From: an uncultured Collinsella sp.
GTDB lineage: Bacteria; Actinomycetota; Coriobacteriia; Coriobacteriales; Coriobacteriaceae
Assembly (NCBI GenBank): GCA_902493915.1
Contig: CABUQY010000045.1
Span: forward strand, 1-13,482
DNA length: 13,482 nt
Reading direction: 5' to 3'
Part shown: one piece after another, positions 7,103 to 13,482 of the stretch
Layout of the letters: each line of letters opens with the position of its first letter
How positions within the stretch are numbered: position 1 is the stretch's first letter
The notes under the pieces: generated by a model
Told to the model about the DNA's origin: nothing
The model's input: the letters and a program-made list of their open reading frames with translations, nothing else
The model's database searches: none
Program-made: the position numbers and the translations under genes

Positions 7103-7128
7103 ATACGAATTTACGTATGTCTAGAATA
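7103..7128 (-). promoter_or_regulatory. Candidate promoter and palindrome of the CarD-family gene
   Basis: On the minus strand TGTTATTCT (7131-7123) is an extended -10 (TG, one base, TATTCT), with no good -35. The predicted start near 7116 falls in an inverted repeat, ATACG (7103-7107) and CGTAT (7114-7118). A palindrome at the start site would suit a repressor or autoregulation. Both parts are pattern readings only. Confidence 0.35.
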
Positions 7129-7334
7129 ACACGCTGACGTGCGCAAATTCTCACTTTATGCAGGAAAAGCACACAACTCCGATAGGTAAGAGTATTCGAT
7201 AACAGACGCAGCTCATTCACACCTTTATGCATTTTCAACGCCTGCATAATCTGCAGGCAGACCGGCATCTTTGAGTGACTCCATACAAGCTGTAGTCAAT
7301 TTTGTGCATATGCAATATCGATTGGCTTTACCCT

Positions 7335-7363
7335 GCGACAGTGCCCGTCGCTTGTGATAGAGT
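7335..7363 (+). promoter_or_regulatory. Candidate argS promoter
   Basis: TGATAGAGT (7355-7363) is an extended -10 with core TAGAGT (7358-7363). GCGACA (7335-7340) lies exactly 17 bases upstream and shares GACA with the -35 consensus. The start would be near 7370, giving a leader of about 60 bases. Confidence 0.5.
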
Positions 7364-7430
7364 GCTACAAACTCTGGCTTTTGCCCTACGAGTGACCAAG
7401 AGCTCGGGGGCTTTAACACAAGGAGGATCT

Positions 7431-9284
7431 ATGCCCGAGAAGATTGAAGAGCTGGTACGCGCTGCGCTTGCTGCGGCCCAGGAGGCCGGCGACCTTTCCG
7501 CATTTGAACTTGACGATTGCGCCATCGAGCGACCGGCTGACACTTCTCATGGCGAGTGGACCTCCACCATGGCCCTGAAGTCCGCCAAGCTGGCCCACTG
7601 CGCCCCGCGTAAGATCGCCGAGGCCATCGTTGCCCATATGCCCGAGGACCCCGCGATCGAGAAGGTCGAGATCGCAGGCCCCGGCTTCATCAACTTCTAC
7701 CTCTCCGTCGCCGTCAAGAATGCCATCTTTGGCGAGGCTCGCGAGAAGGGCATGGACTTCGCTAAGTCCAACGTCGGTGGTGGCCTGAAGACCCAGGTCG
7801 AGTTCGTTTCCGCCAACCCCGTCGGCCCCATGCACATCGGCCACGGCCGCTGGGCCGCGCTGGGCGACTCGCTCTGCCGTGTTATGGACCACGCCGGTTA
7901 CGACATCCAGCGTGAGTTCTACATCAACGACCACGGCTCTCAGATGAACACCTTCGGCAACTCCATCAGCACGCGCTATATGCAGCTTGCCGACATCATC
8001 GCCAAGCAGGGCGTGGATATCGACGAGGCCCACAAGCTGCTGATCGCCGACCGCGACGCCTTTGTTGCCGACGAGAACGACGAGCACCCCGAGACCCATC
8101 CGTATCAGGACAACTTTGCCGAGACCCTGGGCAAGGATTCCTACGGCGGCGACTACATCATCGACGAGGCTGCCGAGTTCTGGCGCACCGACGGCGACAA
8201 GTGGGTCGAGGCCGATCCGCAGGAGCGCATGGAGAGCTTCCGTGAGCGCGGCTACGTGAAGATGGTCGACAACATGCGCGACCTCTGCCATGCCGTCAAT
8301 TGCGACTTCGATCGTTGGTTCTCCGAGCGCTCGCTGTACGTGAAGGACACCGAGGGCGAGACCGCCGGCACCTCTGCCGTCGACCGCGCTTTTGAGAAGC
8401 TCGACAAGATGGGCTACCTCTACACCAAGGACGGCGCTTTGTGGTTCCGCTCCACCGACCTGGGCGATGACAAGGATCGCGTCCTGATCAAGTCCGACGG
8501 CGAGTACACCTACTTCGCCTCCGACGTTGCCTATCACTGGGATAAGTTCCAGCGCGTCGACCACGTCATCGACATCTGGGGCGCCGACCACCACGGCTAC
8601 ATCGAGCGCGTCCGCTGCGTCTGCGACGCTCTGGGTTACCCCGGCAAGTTTGAGGTTCTGCTGGGCCAGCTCGTCAACCTGCTGCGCAACGGCAAGCCCG
8701 TCCGTATGTCCAAGCGTAAGGGCACCATGGTGACCCTTCAGGAGCTCGTCGACGAGGTCGGCTCCGATGCCGCTCGCTACACGCTCATCTCCAAGAGCTC
8801 CAACCAGATGGTCGACTTCGATATTGAGGCCGTTAAGAAGCGCGACAACTCCAACCCGGTCTATTACGTGCAGTATGCTCACGCCCGCGTGTGCTCCATC
8901 CTGCGTCGTGCCGCTGACGTTACGCCCGAGCAGGCTGACGAGATGGGCATGAAGGCCGTTGCCGCCAAGGCCATCGGTGAGAACGTCGATTACTCGCTGC
9001 TGACCGACCCGACCGAGCTCGCCCTTTCGCGTAAGCTCAACGAGCTCACCGACCTCATCGCCAGCTGCGCTCGCGACCGCGCTCCGTTCCGTCTGACGCA
9101 CTTTGCCGAGGAGCTCGCCGGCGACTTCCACAGCTTCTATGCTGCCTGCCAGGTGCTGCCGAGCGAGGGCCGTCCCGTCGACCCCGAGCTTTCGCGTGCC
9201 CGTCTGGCCGCTTGCGACGCCGTCCGCGTGACGCTCGCCCTGGTTCTCACCCTCGTTGGCGTTTCCGCTCCCGAGCAGATGTAA
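7431..9284 (+). CDS. argS: Arginyl-tRNA synthetase
   Basis: This 617-residue class I synthetase charges tRNA-Arg with arginine using ATP. It has the N-terminal additional domain (about 1-110) that contacts the tRNA D-loop. The catalytic HIGH motif is in SANPVGPMHIGHGR (His135-His138), and the KMSKS-type motif appears as MSKRK (426-430). The C-terminal part (about 480-617) is the helical DALR-type anticodon-binding domain. Family length is about 550-650. The frame is open back to 7302, but the ATG at 7431 has a near-perfect AAGGAGG just upstream and begins where the family begins. It is flanked by its own promoter and a strong terminator, so it is probably monocistronic. Codon choice is strongly biased to C-ending codons, as expected for a highly expressed gene. 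Confidence 0.97.
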   Translation: MPEKIEELVRAALAAAQEAGDLSAFELDDCAIERPADTSHGEWTSTMALKSAKLAHCAPRKIAEAIVAHMPEDPAIEKVEIAGPGFINFYLSVAVKNAIFGEAREKGMDFAKSNVGGGLKTQVEFVSANPVGPMHIGHGRWAALGDSLCRVMDHAGYDIQREFYINDHGSQMNTFGNSISTRYMQLADIIAKQGVDIDEAHKLLIADRDAFVADENDEHPETHPYQDNFAETLGKDSYGGDYIIDEAAEFWRTDGDKWVEADPQERMESFRERGYVKMVDNMRDLCHAVNCDFDRWFSERSLYVKDTEGETAGTSAVDRAFEKLDKMGYLYTKDGALWFRSTDLGDDKDRVLIKSDGEYTYFASDVAYHWDKFQRVDHVIDIWGADHHGYIERVRCVCDALGYPGKFEVLLGQLVNLLRNGKPVRMSKRKGTMVTLQELVDEVGSDAARYTLISKSSNQMVDFDIEAVKKRDNSNPVYYVQYAHARVCSILRRAADVTPEQADEMGMKAVAAKAIGENVDYSLLTDPTELALSRKLNELTDLIASCARDRAPFRLTHFAEELAGDFHSFYAACQVLPSEGRPVDPELSRARLAACDAVRVTLALVLTLVGVSAPEQM

Positions 9285-9329
9285 TCTGCGAGTTATTTGA
9301 CCGTACAGACTTGGTTTAACTAAGCCTTG

Positions 9330-9363
9330 AAAGCCCGATCTCCCACGGAGGTCGGGCTTTTTT
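9330..9363 (+). terminator. Intrinsic terminator of argS
   Basis: The arm 9330-9343 (AAAGCCCGATCTCC) pairs with 9347-9360 through 14 base pairs (one G-T) around the three-base loop CAC. The 3' side runs into TTTTTT (9358-9363). It lies about 45 bases after the argS stop codon. Confidence 0.93.
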
Positions 9364-9392
9364 GCAAACGCCGACGTATTGACGAATTTGGA

Positions 9393-9570
9393 ACTGCTGG
9401 AAATACGAAACTATGCCGGTTTACTACGATGAATTGAGATATTCCAACCACGCCGGCTTTTCACTAAAAAATGCAAGGCATCTACCTGCGGTTTTAGTTC
9501 AACAAGTTTCGGAGTGGTCGCGGTTGAGCGATTCATCGTAGTAAACCGCCATAGTTTTGGCGGAAGCAGT
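9393..9570. repeat. Long fold-back (inverted-repeat) element in the argS-rho gap
   Basis: The 27-base segments 9408-9434 and 9531-9557 are complementary at 26 of 27 positions, the exception being C9416. Pairing extends on both sides. Outside, ACTGCT (9393-9398) matches AGCAGT (9565-9570). Inside, CAACC (9445-9449) matches GGTTG (9522-9526). The result is a 178-base imperfect hairpin built of at least three helices with small internal loops and a large terminal loop. It lies after the argS terminator and before the rho promoter. There is no ORF and no clear target-site duplication. It could be a MITE-like repeat, a structured RNA or a DNA cruciform site. Confidence 0.75.
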
Positions 9571-9641
9571 CAGATTTGTGGGCGGTAAACCAAAGAGTGT
9601 CCCTTTTGACTAGTCGTTTAAGAACGTTCCCAATGACTAAG

Positions 9642-9669
9642 TTGCAGGTGGCGGCGGTTGTGTTACACT
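9642..9669 (+). promoter_or_regulatory. Candidate rho promoter
   Basis: TTGCAG (9642-9647) is a -35 with four of six consensus bases. It lies 16 bases before the -10 TACACT (9664-9669), which is extended by TG at 9661-9662. The start would be near 9676, giving a leader of about 138 bases before the rho start codon. Confidence 0.6.
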
Positions 9670-9675
9670 AACGCT

Positions 9676-9813
9676 GCGTATATGACGCAAATATCTCGAT
9701 ACAGATCAATGATGTCCGTCGGTATTTGACGGAGCTAGACTGTTTAGCCGCCCTGAAGGTTTATGCAGGGAGCATGTGATCACAGGGCTTGAAAAGAAAG
9801 TTGAGCAAACACT
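9676..9813 (+). promoter_or_regulatory. rho 5' leader with small stems and a possible 9-codon ORF
   Basis: The leader contains a six-pair stem, TCCGTC (9715-9720) with GACGGA (9728-9733), and smaller pairings GCTA/TAGC and CCCT/AGGG after it. A short ORF at 9763-9792 (MQGACDHRA) follows GAAGG (9755-9759) at a rather short spacing and ends 21 bases before rho. E. coli rho is controlled through its leader by Rho itself; whether this leader does the same is inference. Confidence 0.35.
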
Positions 9814-12369
9814 GTGTCTGATCAACAGCAAGAAAACGAAATAACGACGACGCAAGCCGCTCCCGCTGCACCGGTTGCGTCGGACCAGGTCGCGGCGCCC
9901 GCGCAAGCCTCGGCTCCTGAGACGCCCAAGGCTGCTTCGACGCCTACGCCTTCAGCGGCTGAGAAGGCCGTGCCTGCAACTGGTGAGGAGGCTGCTCCGG
10001 CAAAGCCCAAGCGTACGCGCCGCACGACCAAGCCTGCTGCTGACGGCGAGGAGGTCACCAAGCCCAAGCGCCGTACTACGCGCACGACGCGCGCCAAGCG
10101 CACCGTTGCAGCTGACTCCTCGGCGCCGATTTCCGATGAGGTCGCGCAGGCACGTGCGTTGGCGCAGATTAGCGAGGCTCAGGTGGTGCGCGCCCGCCGT
10201 CGTGCTGCCGAGCGTGAGGCCGCGGCTCTGACCGAGCTTGCAGCCCCGTCTGTGCCCGAGACCCCTGCCGCCGACCAACCGACCGAGAAGCCGGCACCGC
10301 GCACACGCCGTCGCACGGCTGCTAAGGCCGAGCAGGTTGCTGAACAGGTAACCCCCGAGCTCACTGAGGCTTCGGTCCGTTCCGCGGCAGGGGAGGGCGC
10401 ATCGCCAGCTGAGCCCGCTGCGCCTGTCGAGGCCAGCGAAGTTCCCGTTGTCGATCCGGCTTTGCGCCCGCACCGTCGCGGTCGCAAGCCCAAGGCCTTC
10501 GTCGAGGCAGAGAAGGCCGCAGCCGCAGCCGCCGCCGCTCGGGATGCTGCGGCGACCGCCGAGTCTGCAACCGCTGCCGATGCACCCGTCCAGGATGCTA
10601 CGACTTCCGAGGCCGCTCCCGCCGATGTCGAGCCCGCCGACGTCCGTCCTGGTCGCAGCCATCGTACTGCTGCTAAGCGCACGTCCAAGGCCAAGGCTGC
10701 CAAGAAGGGTGCGTCCGAGGATTCCGCCGAGACGACCGCCGATGCATCGACTGATGCCGCCGAGCCCCAAGACGTCGAACGGCCTGCGTCCGAGAAGCCC
10801 AAGCGCGGTCGTAAGAAGTCCGCTAAGGCCAAGGCCGCCGAACAGCAGGCTGATGCCGGGCTGCAGGGCGATTCCAAGGCCGAGGCCAGCGATGATACTG
10901 CGGCTAACGCCGATGCCGCCGCAAACGATGGCGCCGCGCCTGCCGAGGGCGAAGACGGCACTCGTCCCAACCGTCGCCAGCACAAGCGCAACGAGGAGCG
11001 CAACGAGCGCAAGGACGAGCGCAACAACGACCGTCGCAACCGCCAGCGCGATCGCAAACAGCGCAACAAGGAGCGCAACGCCGCCCCCACCGAACCCACG
11101 CTTTCGCGTGAGGAGCTCGCTGCCATGAAGGTCGCCGAACTGCGCGAGAAGGCCAAGGAGTTCGAGATCGAGACGACCGGCAAGAAGAAAGCCGAGCTCG
11201 TCGAGGAGATCTACGTCACCGCCGCGAAGGCCGAGGGCTTCCGCGACATCAAGGGCATTCTGCAGATTCGTCCGGACAGCTCCGGTATCATCCATGCCCA
11301 CGGTTACATGAAGTCCAACGACGACGCCTTCGTCCCCGCCTACCTCATCCGCTCCGCGCGTCTGCGCACGGGCGACGTCATCGAGGGCTCGCTTCGTCCT
11401 TCGCGCGGCGGCGACAAGCGCGCCGGCCTCGCCAAAATCACGACCGTCAACGGTCTGGATCCCGAGCAGATTCGCAACCGCCCCAAGTTCGGCGACCTCA
11501 CCCCGGTCTATCCTAACGAGCCGCTGCGCATGGAGCACGGCAAGGACTCCATTACCGGTCGCGCCATCGACATCGTGTCGCCGATCGGCAAGGGTCAGCG
11601 TGGCCTGATCGTGTCCCCGCCCAAGGCCGGCAAGACCACGATCCTCAAGAAGATTTGCCAGTCTATCTCGATTAACAATCCCGAGGTGCACCTCATCTGT
11701 CTGCTCGTCGACGAGCGCCCCGAGGAGGTCACCGATATGCAGCGTTCCATCAAGGGCGAGGTTGTGGCGTCGACCTTCGATATGCCCGCCGACAACCACA
11801 CTCGCGTGGCAGAGCTCGTCATCGAGCGCGCCAAGCGCATCGTGGAGCTGGGCGGCGATGTCGTGGTGGTGCTCGACTCCATCACGCGTCTTGCCCGCGC
11901 CTACAACTTGGCGGCGCCCGCCTCGGGCCGCATCCTTTCGGGCGGCGTCGATTCGGCGGCCCTGTATCCTCCCAAGCGCTTCCTGGGCGCAGCCCGTAAT
12001 ATCGAGAACGGTGGCTCGCTCACCATCCTGGCCTCTGCCCTCATCGACACCGGTTCCAAGATGGACGAGGTCATCTTCGAGGAGTTCAAGGGTACCGGCA
12101 ACATGGAGCTTAAGCTCGACCGCGACCTGGCCGACCGCCGCATTTTCCCGGCTATCGACCCCGTTGCCTCCGGTACGCGCAACGAAGACCTGTTGGTCGA
12201 CGAGCAGATGCGTCCGTTTGTCTTTGGTCTGCGTCGCATTCTTGCCGGCATGAACAACACCGAGCGCGCAGCCGCGTCGTTTATCAAGGGTCTTAAGGGC
12301 ACCAACACCAACCAGGAGTTCCTGGTGCGTTCGGCCAAAAAACACAGCGACTACGAGCAGACGTTCTAG
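9814..12369 (+). CDS. rho: Transcription termination factor Rho with very long N-terminal extension
   Basis: This 851-residue hexameric RNA helicase ends transcription by pulling RNA from polymerase. The core (residues 430-851, about the length of whole E. coli Rho) has the N-terminal helical domain (LSREELAAMKVAEL), the cold-shock-like RNA-binding domain (about 476-543), Walker A SPPKAGKTT (601-609), LLVDERPEEV (630-639), Walker B with Asp688 in LDSITRLARAYN, the Q-loop region GGVDS, and EEFKGTGNMEL. Residues 1-429 are low-complexity Ala/Pro/Glu sequence with basic clusters at about 64-73, 84-97, 218-227, 278-299 and 328-340, and an Arg/Asn/Asp/Glu tract at 384-422. The start is GTG, the only possible one because TGA stops lie in frame at 9790 and 9802; its ribosome site is weak. 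Leu631 matches E. coli Leu208, a place where, from memory, M. tuberculosis has Met linked to bicyclomycin resistance. Confidence 0.97.
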   Translation: MSDQQQENEITTTQAAPAAPVASDQVAAPAQASAPETPKAASTPTPSAAEKAVPATGEEAAPAKPKRTRRTTKPAADGEEVTKPKRRTTRTTRAKRTVAADSSAPISDEVAQARALAQISEAQVVRARRRAAEREAAALTELAAPSVPETPAADQPTEKPAPRTRRRTAAKAEQVAEQVTPELTEASVRSAAGEGASPAEPAAPVEASEVPVVDPALRPHRRGRKPKAFVEAEKAAAAAAAARDAAATAESATAADAPVQDATTSEAAPADVEPADVRPGRSHRTAAKRTSKAKAAKKGASEDSAETTADASTDAAEPQDVERPASEKPKRGRKKSAKAKAAEQQADAGLQGDSKAEASDDTAANADAAANDGAAPAEGEDGTRPNRRQHKRNEERNERKDERNNDRRNRQRDRKQRNKERNAAPTEPTLSREELAAMKVAELREKAKEFEIETTGKKKAELVEEIYVTAAKAEGFRDIKGILQIRPDSSGIIHAHGYMKSNDDAFVPAYLIRSARLRTGDVIEGSLRPSRGGDKRAGLAKITTVNGLDPEQIRNRPKFGDLTPVYPNEPLRMEHGKDSITGRAIDIVSPIGKGQRGLIVSPPKAGKTTILKKICQSISINNPEVHLICLLVDERPEEVTDMQRSIKGEVVASTFDMPADNHTRVAELVIERAKRIVELGGDVVVVLDSITRLARAYNLAAPASGRILSGGVDSAALYPPKRFLGAARNIENGGSLTILASALIDTGSKMDEVIFEEFKGTGNMELKLDRDLADRRIFPAIDPVASGTRNEDLLVDEQMRPFVFGLRRILAGMNNTERAAASFIKGLKGTNTNQEFLVRSAKKHSDYEQTF

Positions 12370-12406
12370 GTTGTCATCCACACGCAGCGATAGTCATCAA
12401 TGCAAT

Positions 12407-12438
12407 AAAGGGTCGGGGCTTTGAGCCTCGGCCCTTTT
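12407..12438 (+). terminator. Intrinsic terminator of rho
   Basis: The arm 12407-12420 (AAAGGGTCGGGGCT) pairs with 12424-12437 over 14 pairs (two G-T) around the loop TTG. TTTT (12435-12438) closes it. It starts 38 bases after the rho stop codon. Confidence 0.88.
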
Positions 12439-12517
12439 CCATATCGCCTATCCGCGCTAATTTTTGACCATAAGACTGGCAAGCAGCAGGTTTCCCGTTT
12501 CAATCCGACATCGTCGC

Positions 12518-12546
12518 TTGCAATCGACTGGGCGGTTTCGCATAAT
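12518..12546 (+). promoter_or_regulatory. Promoter of the downstream membrane protein gene
   Basis: TTGCAA (12518-12523) and CATAAT (12541-12546) are separated by exactly 17 bases and each differs from consensus at one or two positions. This is the best promoter match in the window. The start would be near 12553, leaving a leader of about 130 bases. The rest of the 313-bp gap after rho (12370-12682) holds the rho terminator and no gene that I can support. Confidence 0.65.
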
Positions 12547-12575
12547 AGCTTTTAAGCTTCGCGACGGAAAACGCA

Positions 12576-12624
12576 GATGAAACGAACCATATACCGTTGC
12601 TTTGGGGCATAGCCCCGCTTCATC
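12576..12624 (+). promoter_or_regulatory. Possible structured leader, three-way junction
   Basis: GATGAA (12576-12581) pairs with TTCATC (12619-12624). They enclose a perfect hairpin, GGGGC-ATA-GCCCC (12604-12616), and a weaker helix, AACG (12581-12584) with CGTT (12595-12598), which shares base 12581 with the outer stem. The shape resembles a small aptamer or attenuator, but it matches no riboswitch consensus I know. It lies between the promoter and the ribosome site of the next gene. Confidence 0.3.
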
Positions 12625-12682
12625 TTCTCTCGCGCAGCCAACTGAATGATGCGATTTGGGTGCTGGAAGATGGGGAGAGCTC

Positions 12683-13482
12683 ATGGCTTCTTCTGATGCA
12701 ACACAACGAGCAGTCCTTGCCGGACTTTCGTGCGGGATCGGCCTTGCCGCTCCCGTGGTTATGTATGCCGCGACGCTGCCGTTTTCGTCTGTGAACGAGA
12801 CGGTCGTGGCGGGTGCGGTTCCCTTCGCCGTGGGCGCGGTGGCGGGCGTGGGTATCTATGCCGCCTCGCTGGGTATCTCCGAGTACCGTGCGCAGCGTGA
12901 AGAGCGTCTGTTCCAGCCCGATGCCATGGGCGGTGCCGCCAATCTCAATCAGCATCAAAGCGAGTTCAAGACCGCCTCGATTCCAGCTCAGCAGCAGGAT
13001 GCTACTCCTTACGCTGCGGTTTCTGCTTCTCAGGATCAGGCGGAGCAGTCTACCTCGGCATTCCTTTCCGGCCTGACTGGTGCGTTCCAGCGCCGTCATG
13101 CCGATGATGGTGTCCCTACCATCGCTCGAGCCGCAGATGCTATGGACGAGGACGAGGCTTGGTCCATGATCGACAGTATGCTCGACGACGATTCGCCGGT
13201 GAGCTGCGACCCTGCACACTCGCGCGACGTCTATCAAGTCGCCATCGACGAGCTCACCAACGGCGGGCAGACCGGCTCCTTCAATCGCGACGACATCGCC
13301 GCCGCGGCACGCGCCGTGTCTGGCTCCCAGGCCGCCCCTGCGGGCAGCACTGCGGCTTTCGTGGCACTCGTTGCCAACGCGGCATCCAATAACGCCTACA
13401 GCGCTACCTCGGCGGACGCGAACGCTTCTGCCGATAATTCGTACGTTGATGAAGCCATGGCCGCGGACGAGGAGGCCGTTGC
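12683..13482 (+). CDS. Uncharacterised membrane protein, two N-terminal helices and a polar tail (runs off the window)
   Basis: The frame is open from ATG 12683 to the window end (266 codons), so the 3' end is missing. GGGGAG lies about six to eight bases before the ATG. The first 65 residues hold two hydrophobic segments, about 10-34 (AVLAGLSCGIGLAAPVVMYA) and 41-65 (VVAGAVPFAVGAVAGVGIYA). A charged SEYRAQREERLF follows, and then a long Gln/Ala/Ser/Asp-rich, acidic and probably disordered region with DEDEAWSMIDSMLDDD near residues 155-170. I do not recognise the family. The layout suggests a membrane anchor with a cytoplasmic domain, but topology is inferred. It follows rho behind a terminator and has its own promoter, so it is not in an operon with rho. 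Translation is uniform and codon use resembles the neighbours, supporting a real gene. Confidence 0.8.
   Translation, partial: MASSDATQRAVLAGLSCGIGLAAPVVMYAATLPFSSVNETVVAGAVPFAVGAVAGVGIYAASLGISEYRAQREERLFQPDAMGGAANLNQHQSEFKTASIPAQQQDATPYAAVSASQDQAEQSTSAFLSGLTGAFQRRHADDGVPTIARAADAMDEDEAWSMIDSMLDDDSPVSCDPAHSRDVYQVAIDELTNGGQTGSFNRDDIAAAARAVSGSQAAPAGSTAAFVALVANAASNNAYSATSADANASADNSYVDEAMAADEEAV

Larger units (their letters stand above)
7089..7430. other. Divergent intergenic region between the CarD-family gene and argS
   Basis: This 342-bp gap holds the two outward promoters described separately. It also has a small perfect stem, GCCTGCA (7240-7246) with TGCAGGC (7252-7258). The middle (about 7140-7330) is more AT-rich than the genes. 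I see no convincing gene, T-box leader or other riboswitch in it. Confidence 0.5.

Noticed and set aside
7225..7284. Short minus-strand frame MESLKDAGLPADYAGVENA
   Set aside because: Its composition looks protein-like and could be the tail of a decayed gene, but it has only 19 codons, no ribosome site, and no larger frame that makes sense. I cannot support it.
7140..7430. Possible T-box leader for argS
   Set aside because: No conserved T-box sequence (AGGGTGG-type), no specifier stem-loop and no antiterminator are seen, and the leader from the likely promoter is only about 60 bases.
7413..9131. 572-codon open frame on the minus strand opposite argS
   Set aside because: Also an antisense shadow; its Val/Leu/Gly/Asp-rich translation mirrors argS codons, and no ribosome site or motif supports it.
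9952..12381. 809-codon open frame on the minus strand opposite rho
   Set aside because: It is the antisense shadow of a GC-rich, strongly codon-biased gene. Its translation is low-complexity, shows no family motif, and rho on the plus strand is certain.
12620..13237. 205-codon minus-strand frame opposite the last gene
   Set aside because: The plus-strand frame has a promoter, a ribosome site and two coherent membrane helices; the minus frame has no recognisable features.
1..13482. A defence, toxin-antitoxin, CRISPR or biosynthetic system
   Set aside because: Every gene with a recognisable family is a housekeeping or regulatory gene, no CRISPR-like spaced repeats occur, and no transposase or integrase frame is present.

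Overview
The window is chromosomal core sequence from a GC-rich actinobacterium of the class Coriobacteriia, most probably Collinsella or a close relative. The basis is GC-rich codon use, a Rho factor with a very long Ala/Lys/Arg-rich N-terminal extension, a CarD-type regulator, and GTCCCC-containing palindromes in the intergenic gaps. The genus call rests on recognition, not on a search. I see no phage, IS transposase, CRISPR array, tRNA or rRNA.

Layout: (1) 3-107, the 3' end of a small membrane protein gene. (2) 192-2897, nicotinate phosphoribosyltransferase (pncB) then glutamate 5-kinase (proB), closed by a perfect 18-bp hairpin. (3) 2997-4415, on the minus strand, a proline-iminopeptidase-like S33 hydrolase between proB and proA. 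(4) 4528-5814, proA. (5) 5886-7088, two minus-strand genes, an HD-domain protein and a CarD-family regulator, each followed by a near-identical terminator-like repeat. (6) 7431-9284, argS with its own promoter and a strong terminator. (7) 9285-9813, a gene-free stretch with a long fold-back element, then the rho promoter and leader. (8) 9814-12369, rho, 851 codons, with an intrinsic terminator. (9) 12683 to the window end, an open-ended gene for a two-helix membrane protein with a long polar tail, behind a clear promoter and a structured leader.

The genes are mostly housekeeping: NAD salvage, proline synthesis (the first two steps) with a probable proline-releasing peptidase in the same locus, arginyl-tRNA charging, and transcription control (CarD, Rho). 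I found no convincing new multi-gene system. The parts most worth a second look are non-coding (the fold-back element at 9393-9570 and the REP-like GTCCCC palindromes at three gene ends) and the roughly 429-residue disordered extension of Rho.
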